The notes under the pieces: generated by a model
Databases searched by the model: none
The model's input: the letters and a program-made list of their open reading frames with translations, nothing else
What the model was told of the DNA's origin: nothing
Translations under genes and position numbers: made by a program
Part shown: one piece after another, positions 44,680 through 51,664 of the stretch
How the letters are laid out: every line of letters starts with the position of its first letter
Numbering within the stretch: position 1 is the stretch's first letter
Assembly: GCA_023443745.1 (NCBI GenBank)
Contig: JAEZTB010000060.1
Span: 46,781-110,780 of the forward strand
Source: Bacillota bacterium
GTDB taxonomy: Bacteria; Bacillota; Clostridia; DSM-8532
DNA: 64,000 nucleotides
Direction: 5' to 3'

Positions 44680-45531
44680 CTAAGCATCATATAATTTATT
44701 ATCAATAAGAAGCTTGGCACGCTCTGCAGTCTTCCCACCCTCACCTAACGCTTCTGAAAGAAAAGAGGGGTGCTCCTTTAAAAAGCGCTTTATAGATCCA
44801 TCGGGATCATTCATATAGTCCAATACAAGCTTGAGCTGGGCATTATCGATATAACCCTCTTTGCATGCCCTGTCAAAAACTTCCGGCGCAATAGCAACAA
44901 GGGCATGAGAACTGACTCCCAGTTTTCCGAGAACCTCCGCCCCTCCCTGTAGTCTGTCCACTACAACAAGGCTCCATTTCATATTACCATTCAATTGTCT
45001 GATAGCAGGCACCCAGGCTCTTTCATAGCTGGAAGCCGTGGTTATGAGGTCAGCCACATGTAATACTTTCGCGCCTTCAAGCCCGCCTGCCGTTTCCGAG
45101 CACCCATCCCGGTAAATGACAGCCGACATGTCCTTAAACAGTGTGATGTGGGGCTTTCCTAAAATTTCTGCAACCAGGAAGGAGAAAAACCAGTCCCTTC
45201 GCTCGCCTCCGGAAACATATGCGATTTCCTCGACCTTCAAATTGCTCCTGATATAAGATACCAAAGCATCAATTGTTCCTTTAAACACAGGATCCGACAG
45301 ATAGTTTTCCTTTGACAGGCGATGAAATTCTTTTGAACAGGCCAGCTTGTTTTCCTTGAGTCTGTCAATTACAGCAAGAAAGGCATTGGCTTTTTCCTCA
45401 CTGCCATAAAGGAAATGGGTATTGATATAATAAGGACCGATCTTGCCGGAAGTATACCAAAAAGGCTTGTCCTCCGGACAGACGCGTACGGCCTTTGTTT
45501 TAAACAGGTAACCCGTGAGTGCTTGATTCAT
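44680..45531 (-). CDS. pyrE: Long orotate phosphoribosyltransferase-like protein
   Basis: 283 residues, longer than the roughly 190-210 of standard PyrE. Parts resemble a PRTase: FWYTSGKIGPYYINTHFLYG near the N-terminus, SGGERRDWFFS, and VLHVADLITTASSYERAW, which has the shape of the PRPP loop. The C-terminal 80 residues (from ALVAIAPEVFDRACKEGYID) are an extra helical part. Sits directly downstream of pyrD and pyrK, which supports the assignment. It would convert orotate and PRPP to OMP. AGAGGAGTAGAGT precedes the ATG. Confidence 0.7.
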   Translation of the reverse strand: MNQALTGYLFKTKAVRVCPEDKPFWYTSGKIGPYYINTHFLYGSEEKANAFLAVIDRLKENKLACSKEFHRLSKENYLSDPVFKGTIDALVSYIRSNLKVEEIAYVSGGERRDWFFSFLVAEILGKPHITLFKDMSAVIYRDGCSETAGGLEGAKVLHVADLITTASSYERAWVPAIRQLNGNMKWSLVVVDRLQGGAEVLGKLGVSSHALVAIAPEVFDRACKEGYIDNAQLKLVLDYMNDPDGSIKRFLKEHPSFLSEALGEGGKTAERAKLLIDNKLYDA

Positions 45532-45558
45532 ACTCTACTCCTCTTATTAATTTATAAG

Positions 45559-45611
45559 AACCCCACCCGTTACCGAAATTAAAATTTCGAACGGGTGCCC
45601 GAGAACCTTGT
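45559..45611 (-). repeat. Palindromic intergenic element, copy A (between pyrD and pyrE-like)
   Basis: Minus-strand hairpin with arms ACCCGTTCGAAATT and AATTTCGGTAACGGGT (45565-45596) in the 79-base gap. The flanks AAGGTTC and TGGGGTTC recur at 50753-50797. Confidence 0.5.
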
Positions 45612-46534
45612 TACTTCGTAATAATGAGACCGCCGACAATTTGGTCGATTGCGGTAAAACCATTTTCGAGCATATAGGCTTCTATTCCCTCAACAGTCTC
45701 GACCCAAGCCATGGGATTGACAAAGCCTGCTGTCCCAATCATAATAGCCGAGGCACCCGCCAGTAAAAATTCCACGGCATCGGTCCCGTTTGAGATGCCT
45801 CCCATGCCGATAATGGGAATCTTAACGGCCTTGGAGACCTGATAGACCATTCTAAGTGCCACCGGCTTAACAGCAGGACCTGAAAGGCCTCCGGTTACAT
45901 TGCCCAATACCGGTCTGCGTGATTTGGCATCAATGGCCATACCCAGCAGGGTATTAATGAGAGAAACCGCATCAGCTCCTGCTTCTTCAGCTGCTTTTGC
46001 AATTTCGGTGATATCGGTGACATTGGGAGTAAGCTTTACAATAAGGGGTTTTTTAGAAAATCGCTTTACCCTTCCGACCACCTGGCCTACACCCTCGGGA
46101 GTACTGCCGAAGCTCATGCATCCCTGCTTGACATTAGGACATGACAAATTGAGCTCAATGGCATCCACATCAGCCTCTGAGAGAATTTTAACCATGCTTT
46201 CATATTCTTCAACTGTATTACCTGAAGCATTAGCAATAATGGCAGTATCGTACCTGCGAATAAAAGGAATTTCTTTTTCAATAAAAGCATGGACACCGGG
46301 GTTCTGAAGCCCTACACTATTTAGAATACCGGCAGGAGTCTCAGCTATACGGGGCGGGGCATTCCCTTTACGGGGTAAGGGGGTTAAGCCCTTTACAGCA
46401 ATCCCACCCAATCGGTTCAGGTCAAAATACTGGCTGTACTCCCTTCCGAATCCGAAAGCACCGGAGGCTGCAATAACTGGATTTTTCAGTTGAAGCCCTG
46501 CTATATTAACTGCAAGGCTTATGTTTTTACTCAT
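45611..46534 (-). CDS. pyrD: Dihydroorotate dehydrogenase B, catalytic subunit
   Basis: 307 residues, FMN-dependent type 1B PyrD. Visible: NPVIAASGAFGFGREYSQYFD, GLTPLPRKGNAPPRIAET, NLSCPNVKQGC with the catalytic cysteine of this class, and the FMN-phosphate site GMGGISNGTDAVEFLLAGA (in part). It oxidises dihydroorotate to orotate and passes electrons through PyrK to NAD+. AAGGAGTCAAAGC precedes the ATG. It follows pyrK by 51 bases. Confidence 0.95.
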   Translation of the reverse strand: MSKNISLAVNIAGLQLKNPVIAASGAFGFGREYSQYFDLNRLGGIAVKGLTPLPRKGNAPPRIAETPAGILNSVGLQNPGVHAFIEKEIPFIRRYDTAIIANASGNTVEEYESMVKILSEADVDAIELNLSCPNVKQGCMSFGSTPEGVGQVVGRVKRFSKKPLIVKLTPNVTDITEIAKAAEEAGADAVSLINTLLGMAIDAKSRRPVLGNVTGGLSGPAVKPVALRMVYQVSKAVKIPIIGMGGISNGTDAVEFLLAGASAIMIGTAGFVNPMAWVETVEGIEAYMLENGFTAIDQIVGGLIITK

Positions 46535-46585
46535 GCTTTGACTCCTTGAGGTCCCTGATGCCAGACCTTCTCAATCCTTAAATAA

Positions 46586-47362
46586 TCAACCGAATATGAC
46601 TTCTTCGCCCCTGAAGACCGGGCCATCCTTGCATACATGACTATAATCCCAATCATCGTCTTTACGGGTCTTGCAGGCACAGACCAAGCAGGCCCCTATA
46701 CCGCAGCCCATACGCTGTTCCATGGAAACCTCACAGGGAATATCCCGCTCCAAGAGCATCTCTACTCCAAGCTTCATCATAATTGTGGGCCCACAAAAGT
46801 AGACCATATCCACCGGCTCTAGCTGAAGCTTCTGCTCTAAAAGAGATGTAACGAAGCCCTTTTCACCATAACTGCCGTCATCTGTTGCTATAAGAAGCTC
46901 GTCAGAATGCTTTTTAAATTTATCCTCAAGAACCACCAGCTCGCGATTCCTGAAACCCAATATGGCTGTTTTTTTACGGGCCGGATGATCCTTTAGAAGC
47001 TGGAGCAAAGGAAATGTGCCAATTCCGCCTCCGACAACCACGATATGCTCATGCTCGGGGTTAATGGTAAAGCCCTTTCCTAAAGGCCCCATGACATCTA
47101 CTTCATCGCCGGCTTCAAAGGCACACAAAAGGCTCGTACCTTCGCCTCTGACCTGATAGACAATATCGAAGGTATGGTGTTCCCGGTCAATGGAGCAAAT
47201 GCTGATAGGCCTTCTTAAATAAGCATTCAGGCCCTGACAGCATTTAATATTGACGAACTGACCGGCTTGGGCAGTATGGGCGATATCCTCCGATTTTATG
47301 CGAATCAGAAAGGTATCGCTATTAAGCTGTTTGACCTTCTTAATCTTTTTTTGAAACCTCAT
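46586..47362 (-). CDS. pyrK: Dihydroorotate dehydrogenase B, electron transfer subunit
   Basis: 258 residues. FAD-binding barrel with YLRRPISICSID, NAD-binding domain with GGGIGTFPLLQL, and a C-terminal [2Fe-2S] ligand set GCGIGACLVCACK ... HVC (C-x4-C-x2-C plus a distal C), typical of PyrK. It accepts electrons from PyrD and reduces NAD+. First gene of the pyrK-pyrD-pyrE-like operon, with its own promoter. GGAGGATATTC precedes the ATG. Confidence 0.94.
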   Translation of the reverse strand: MRFQKKIKKVKQLNSDTFLIRIKSEDIAHTAQAGQFVNIKCCQGLNAYLRRPISICSIDREHHTFDIVYQVRGEGTSLLCAFEAGDEVDVMGPLGKGFTINPEHEHIVVVGGGIGTFPLLQLLKDHPARKKTAILGFRNRELVVLEDKFKKHSDELLIATDDGSYGEKGFVTSLLEQKLQLEPVDMVYFCGPTIMMKLGVEMLLERDIPCEVSMEQRMGCGIGACLVCACKTRKDDDWDYSHVCKDGPVFRGEEVIFG

Positions 47363-47409
47363 GAATATCCTCCAAATATCGGCAAGTCACAGGCATTGTA
47401 AATAATCAC

Positions 47410-47438
47410 ATTATAGCAATCGTTGCCTTCAAGAGCAA
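47410..47438 (-). promoter_or_regulatory. Probable promoter of the pyrimidine operon
   Basis: TTGCTC (47433-47438), 17-base spacer, TATAAT (47410-47415) on the minus strand, about 48 bases before pyrK. No PyrR-type attenuator is visible in the short leader. Confidence 0.5.
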
Positions 47439-47500
47439 CAATTAATCACTATTTCATTTAGTGTTATCCGGATATCAAGAATACCATGAACTTGAGAGCA

Positions 47501-48211
47501 TTAGCTGTTAAGCGATTTCAGAAGCGCATGAACGCTTTTTTCAGTTAACTCCAGAGATACCTCCTGCTCAAGTATATCCTGCAGGAAGTGAGCATCCGAT
47601 GAGCGTAAGAAAGAATAGTTCTCAAGCTCGGGATGATTTTGTAGAAAATCTTGAAGGTTGCAGTTTTTTGAGCACTCCAGAAAGCGAAAGCCATACTCTT
47701 CTGGGATTACCCCCAGCGTATTGAGCATGCTGAAGGATTCACGGTTAACATGGGCAGGAAGCACTGCCCCTCCCAAGTCTCTGATAAGCCTAAGCGCTGT
47801 CTCGGCATCCAGGTTGCACGCCCCCGAAAGAAGACGTTCTTCCCGGCTGATCTCTTGATCCGATTCGTCCATAATAATTTGTGAACCGAAAATATCCTCC
47901 CGGTTTTTTATGGGGGATAAATTTTCATAGACTATTTTCTCAAAGGCCAGTACTTGCGTAAGATCAGGAAATAAGCAAACAAGGTGAATTTCTTCAGACG
48001 TACAAAGCTCCATTCCCGGAACCACCAAAAGGCCTGCCTGATTCCCCAACCTGATTATAACGCCCGTATTTTGAGCCGAGTTATGATCGGTTATGGCGAT
48101 AATGTCAAGACCCTTTATAAGCGCCATATTGACAATGTTATTTGGGGTCATGTCCTCATCGGCGCATGGGGACAAGCAGGTATGGAGATGCAGGTCAACC
48201 CAATATTTCAT
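47501..48211 (-). CDS. PHP-domain phosphoesterase-like protein
   Basis: 236 residues of the PHP (polymerase and histidinol phosphatase) superfamily. Metal-binding motifs VDLHLHTCLSPCADEDM, AITDHNSAQN, LPAHVNRESF and RSSDAHFL are all visible. Soluble. It is the last gene of the hydrogenase-like operon; its start overlaps the preceding DRTGG gene by 17 bases, showing tight coupling. Substrate unknown. The CxD/CAD context near the metal motif (SPCADED) is typical of this clostridial subgroup. Confidence 0.85.
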   Translation of the reverse strand: MKYWVDLHLHTCLSPCADEDMTPNNIVNMALIKGLDIIAITDHNSAQNTGVIIRLGNQAGLLVVPGMELCTSEEIHLVCLFPDLTQVLAFEKIVYENLSPIKNREDIFGSQIIMDESDQEISREERLLSGACNLDAETALRLIRDLGGAVLPAHVNRESFSMLNTLGVIPEEYGFRFLECSKNCNLQDFLQNHPELENYSFLRSSDAHFLQDILEQEVSLELTEKSVHALLKSLNS

Positions 48212-48551
48212 GATGCTTCTTCAAGTACGTAAGTACTTCATGACAAACCTTGGCTGAGCTCGACGGGCATGAAAGGAAAACCACGCCTTTATCAAGAGCC
48301 CTGTCAATTGTTTGCTGTTCTATTTCGATATTCTCGGGAATAAGCACGCAGGCTGCATCCGTCAGGGATGCTACCGCAACCACATTCAAATTGGTATGCA
48401 CCGTTACCCAGAGATCACCCTGCTGCACCTTGGCCATGGCATGGCTTAACAGATCACAGGCATAAACCCCCGTCACAGTGGTTTTTAAGCGTTCAGCCTC
48501 ACCTGAAATAATCTTATAGCCCAACCTACGGGCCAATTCTTCTATGGTCAT
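48195..48551 (-). CDS. DRTGG-domain protein (second in operon)
   Basis: 118 residues. A DRTGG-type regulatory domain alone: KIISGEAERLKTTVTGVYACDLLSHAMAKVQQGDLWVTVHTNLNVVAVASLTDAACVLIPE (seen in part), then GVVFLSCPSSSAKVCHEVL. DRTGG domains accompany CBS domains and phosphotransacetylase and are probably nucleotide or ligand binding. It overlaps the PHP gene by 17 bases and follows the hydrogenase-like gene after 75 bases. Confidence 0.75.
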   Translation of the reverse strand: MTIEELARRLGYKIISGEAERLKTTVTGVYACDLLSHAMAKVQQGDLWVTVHTNLNVVAVASLTDAACVLIPENIEIEQQTIDRALDKGVVFLSCPSSSAKVCHEVLTYLKKHHEILG

Positions 48552-48626
48552 CTTGTTCCTCTTTCCTGTTTCAATCCACTCTCCCGCGTTGGGAGCGACC
48601 TAAAACCCGTTCGCAACGCTCTATGA

Positions 48627-49916
48627 TCAATCCTCAATCTGATGTAACTGATTGGCAATATTATTGACCTTTTCACGCAGCTTGAATATGCAGTCGGTCT
48701 CCTTGGCATCTTCTCTTACAATATCCTCAGCCAGTGCTCTGCAGCTTGGCGCACCGCAGGCCCCGCAATCCAGCCCGGGAAGCCCTTCGGTAATATCATC
48801 AATCACCTGCATTTTTTCAAGGGCTTTTATCATATCATCATCAAGCTTCAGGATTGGTCTATACTCTACATTGGATTTCCAGACAAATTCACCAACATTT
48901 TCAACCTTAGGGACACTATGGGCGTGACTTTTCTTAATCCTGTCAATTTCATTCCTAAGGTTTACCTTCGCTATGAAAGGATTTTCTACAGTCAAGGGAC
49001 CTCCCAAACATCCCTCGGGACAAGCCAGTGCTTCTATGAAATCAATATTGTCAAGGCTCCCTTGAACAGTCTGTTCCAAAATAGTATTAATGTTATTGAT
49101 ACCATGGACGGCAATACATCTTCCTTTGGAAAGTGCCGAGCTTTCGCCGCCTGTTCCTGCCCATGCCACTCCGATTGCGCTTGACAAGGAAAAGTGTTCC
49201 GAATCCGTTCCCTTTTGCTTTTTCATAATCTCAAGAAGGGGCAGATAGACATCTTTCATGGCCAAAACCCCATCCACATGCGATTTTTTATTCTCATAAG
49301 GTGCTTTGACGCTGGTGACTTTAGCGGCGCAGGGTGATATGAAAAAAGCACCAATATCCTCTACAGGAATGCCAAACTTCTCATGAACCTCCTGTTTGGA
49401 CAAGGTTGCCGCTATTTCCATAGGGGACTCGATTCTTATCAGATTCTCAATAAGGTTGGGAAAACGCACCTGGATGAGCCTTACTACCGCAGGACAGGCC
49501 GAAGAGATAACAGGTTTTCTGATTTCTTTGTTTTTTAGATAATGACCTGAGGCATGGGTGACGATTTCAGCGGCTCTGGCCACCTCAAAGACATAATCAA
49601 AGCCCATCTGCTCTAATGCGCTGATGATTCGTTCCCGTGGATAGTTCTCCCCAAATTGTCCATAGAGTGAAGGAGCCGGAAGAGCTATTTTATAACGAAA
49701 GCTTTTTATACATTCCAAAGAGTCTGTGACTGCTTTTTTGGCACGGTAGGGACACACCCGAATACACTCACCGCAATCAATACAGCGTTCTTTTATGATA
49801 ACAGCTTTACCGTTACGAACGCGAATCGCCTCAGTGGGGCAGTGCTTAATGCAATTGGTACAGCCCTTGCATTTTTCTTTATTCAGCGTAACCGAGTGAA
49901 AATATGCCTGTTCCAT
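48627..49916 (-). CDS. Sensory-type [FeFe]-hydrogenase-like iron-sulfur protein
   Basis: 429 residues. Two N-terminal [4Fe-4S] ferredoxin clusters (C16, C19, C22, C26 and C45, C48, C51, C55), then an [FeFe]-hydrogenase H-cluster domain: L1 SSACP (C141), L2 SPCAAK (C196), L3 LACPEGCLGGP (C299, C303). All four H-cluster cysteines are kept, but the proton-relay cysteine of TSCCP is alanine (A140), as in sensory HydS-type hydrogenases. A C-terminal four-cysteine domain (C384, C387, C392, C409) can hold another cluster. No PAS domain. Start ATG 49916 follows AAGGGATTTCAAT. It is surrounded by signalling genes, so sensing of H2 or redox state is more likely than metabolism. Confidence 0.88.
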   Translation of the reverse strand: MEQAYFHSVTLNKEKCKGCTNCIKHCPTEAIRVRNGKAVIIKERCIDCGECIRVCPYRAKKAVTDSLECIKSFRYKIALPAPSLYGQFGENYPRERIISALEQMGFDYVFEVARAAEIVTHASGHYLKNKEIRKPVISSACPAVVRLIQVRFPNLIENLIRIESPMEIAATLSKQEVHEKFGIPVEDIGAFFISPCAAKVTSVKAPYENKKSHVDGVLAMKDVYLPLLEIMKKQKGTDSEHFSLSSAIGVAWAGTGGESSALSKGRCIAVHGINNINTILEQTVQGSLDNIDFIEALACPEGCLGGPLTVENPFIAKVNLRNEIDRIKKSHAHSVPKVENVGEFVWKSNVEYRPILKLDDDMIKALEKMQVIDDITEGLPGLDCGACGAPSCRALAEDIVREDAKETDCIFKLREKVNNIANQLHQIED

Positions 49917-49951
49917 ATTGAAATCCCTTCGCTGTAGCAACAATCTTCAGG

Positions 49952-50383
49952 CTATACGGCGTTAAAGAAAACTGTGATATTCACCGTAGTGCCCTTGTTA
50001 AGCTCGGTGTCTATTTTTAAAACATCTGCGTGCTTTTTTATATTGGAGAGCCCCATTCCAGCTCCGAAACCCATTTCTCTGATGCTGTCGGGAGCGGTTG
50101 AATAACCCTCCTGCATGGCCAGTTCCAAATCGGCTATACCGGGACCTTCATCAGAAATACATATGGTTACCTTGCTTCCGTCAATTTCAACGTGGGCTTT
50201 ACCGCCATGACCATGAATAACGGCATTGATCTCAGCCTCATACATTGCTATAGATGTACGTTTAACCACATAAGGATCTACACCAAGCTGAGCCAAGATT
50301 TTTCGTACACTGCTTGAGGCTTCACCCGCTATCGTAAAATCATTGGCGGGAATGCTATAGTCTCTCACAATTACATTATTCAT
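49952..50383 (-). CDS. RsbW-like anti-sigma/serine kinase-type ATP-binding protein
   Basis: 143 residues, solo HATPase_c_2 domain. N-box AMYEAEINAVIHGHGG, G1 ISDEGPGIAD and GFGAGMGLSNIKKHAD are all present, so ATP binding is likely intact. Homologous in fold to the RsbW/SpoIIAB kinases. It is encoded between a DRTGG protein (stop 4 bases before its start) and the hydrogenase-like protein, so a role in signal output is inferred. No STAS partner is in the operon. Confidence 0.87.
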   Translation of the reverse strand: MNNVIVRDYSIPANDFTIAGEASSSVRKILAQLGVDPYVVKRTSIAMYEAEINAVIHGHGGKAHVEIDGSKVTICISDEGPGIADLELAMQEGYSTAPDSIREMGFGAGMGLSNIKKHADVLKIDTELNKGTTVNITVFFNAV

Positions 50384-50386
50384 TCT

Positions 50387-50734
50387 TTATTCTCCACGAC
50401 CGTGAATACCATTTGTATAGAGCTTCCCGCTTGCTGCAAAGAGCGGATATTCGGTTGAAAGAAGAACAATTCCTTTTTCTTCGGCCAGTTCGATCATGGG
50501 CATCGGAGGGGTCTTTCCTCTTACAAAAACAACCACCTTGATATCCATCATCTCCGCGGTCCGAACCACCTGTGGATTCACAAGTCCCGTAAGCAGCATG
50601 GCATTTCCCTTTGAAAAAGCCATGACATCACTCATAAGATCCGCACTGCAGGCTGTTTGCAGGTCGATATCAGAATAATCGCTCCGAGTACAGATTTCCG
50701 CTTTGAGAATGCTGGCAATTTCCTGTATTTTCAT
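50387..50734 (-). CDS. DRTGG-domain protein (first in operon)
   Basis: 115 residues, a DRTGG-type domain: EICTRSDYSDIDLQTACSADLMSDVMAFSKGNAMLLTGLVNPQVVRTAEMMDIKVVVFVRGKTPPMPMI (in part) and KGIVLLSTEYPLF. It resembles the protein at 48195-48551 in length and layout, so the operon carries two paralogous copies flanking the hydrogenase-like gene. The ATG at 50734 follows GAGGTGTTTT. Confidence 0.75.
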   Translation of the reverse strand: MKIQEIASILKAEICTRSDYSDIDLQTACSADLMSDVMAFSKGNAMLLTGLVNPQVVRTAEMMDIKVVVFVRGKTPPMPMIELAEEKGIVLLSTEYPLFAASGKLYTNGIHGRGE

Positions 50735-50752
50735 AAAACACCTCATAAAATA

Positions 50753-50797
50753 CCCCATCCGTCCGCACCTCTGCGAACGGATCTCGGGAACCTAGTT
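50753..50797 (-). repeat. Palindromic intergenic element, copy B
   Basis: Minus-strand hairpin ATCCGTTCGC...GCGGACGGAT (50757-50782) with flanks AGGTTC and GGATGGGGT, matching the element at 45559-45611. Lies between the DRTGG and DUF1858 genes. Confidence 0.5.
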
Positions 50798-50839
50798 GTT
50801 ATAGGAACCGTTTCTATGGCGATTTGATAAAATATATGA

Positions 50840-51058
50840 TTATCCTTCCGGGGTATTCTGGGAATCAAAATAGGCATTTAAATCCTCAACAAGCTTATCC
50901 GCATCAATACCATGAACCGCGCATGCATCAACAATACTCTCACCTGATGCCGACGGGCAGCCAAGACAATGCATGCCATGTTTTATGAAAATTGGGGCTG
51001 TTGTCCTGTCCATCATCAGAACATCCATTATAATTGTATCCTTTGTTACCTTTCCCAT
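50840..51058 (-). CDS. DUF1858 domain protein with CxxC-type motif
   Basis: 72 residues. Classic short DUF1858: TTAPIFIKHGMHCLGCPSASGESIVDACAVHGIDADKLVEDLN (in part), with C-x2-C in HCLGCP. Proteins of this type are often next to hybrid-cluster or hydrogenase-type genes and are thought to be redox-related. First gene of the six-gene operon. AGGAGGG precedes the ATG. Confidence 0.85.
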   Translation of the reverse strand: MGKVTKDTIIMDVLMMDRTTAPIFIKHGMHCLGCPSASGESIVDACAVHGIDADKLVEDLNAYFDSQNTPEG

Positions 51059-51107
51059 TTTAACCCTCCTGAAATTGTTGAATAAACTGCTTTTTTATAC
51101 ATTTTTA

Positions 51108-51135
51108 ATTATAACATTATCGAAAAATTGCGCAA
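51108..51135 (-). promoter_or_regulatory. Probable promoter of the hydrogenase-like operon
   Basis: TTGCGC (51130-51135), 16-base spacer, TATAAT (51108-51113) on the minus strand, 50 bases upstream of the DUF1858 start. Confidence 0.5.
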
Positions 51136-51226
51136 CATCTTATGATAGGATTGACTTGATCCACTGTATTGTGTTACTTTTAACAGGACAACATAAGATA
51201 TATGAAAAAAGCGGAGGTGGATTATT

Positions 51227-51505
51227 ATGTCACTGTTTTCTAAGCTTTTTGGCTCTGATAAATCCCAAAATGAAAACGCCATAAAAGAAAATCCTTCAAA
51301 AGCTGAAAGTGCTGTGGCCGTTCAAAGCAATGAGAATATAAAGGATGATGGAGAACTGGTTGCAGTTATTATGGCTGCCCTGATGAATATGCTGTCGGGG
51401 GATGCGGTCAGTGATCTTCAAATCAAGTCTATTCGACGCATCGGAAGGCATTCACCCATTTGGAATGCAGCCGGTAGGGATGAATATATTGCTTCCAGAA
51501 TTTAA
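51227..51505 (+). CDS. Small OadG-tail-like protein
   Basis: 92 residues. The N-terminus (MSLFSKLFGSDKS) has no membrane segment. The C-terminal part DGELVAVIMAALMNML ... IKSIRRIGRHSPIWNAAGRDEYI matches the soluble C-terminal tail of OadG/sodium-pump gamma-type subunits. The rest of the pump is absent, so this is an orphan of unknown function. GGAGGTGGATTATT precedes the ATG. It is divergent from the DUF1858 operon. Confidence 0.6.
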   Translation: MSLFSKLFGSDKSQNENAIKENPSKAESAVAVQSNENIKDDGELVAVIMAALMNMLSGDAVSDLQIKSIRRIGRHSPIWNAAGRDEYIASRI

Positions 51506-51529
51506 TTTTAAATTTTATGGATAGAGAAG

Positions 51530-51590
51530 GTGCGTTTCTTTTACGGAATGCACACCACATGACTCGACCCGTTACAAGCCTCGACCCGTG
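51530..51590 (+). repeat. Small hairpin element with CTCGACCC tail, copy 3
   Basis: Hairpin GTGCGTTTC...GGAATGCAC (51530-51553), then ACCACAT and GACTCGACCC, then a second ACAAGCCTCGACCC. It contains a 10-base direct repeat CTCGACCCGT (51563-51572 and 51580-51589). Confidence 0.45.
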
Positions 51591-51664
51591 ATTTGAAGGC
51601 TGCTTTCAGTGAAAAGCAGCTTTTCTCATATTAACATGACCATAGAGATACAAAGGGGGCTCCT

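Noticed and set aside
47363..47500. Possible PyrR attenuator before pyrK.
   Set aside because: The leader is short and has no anti-antiterminator or terminator stem with a T run.
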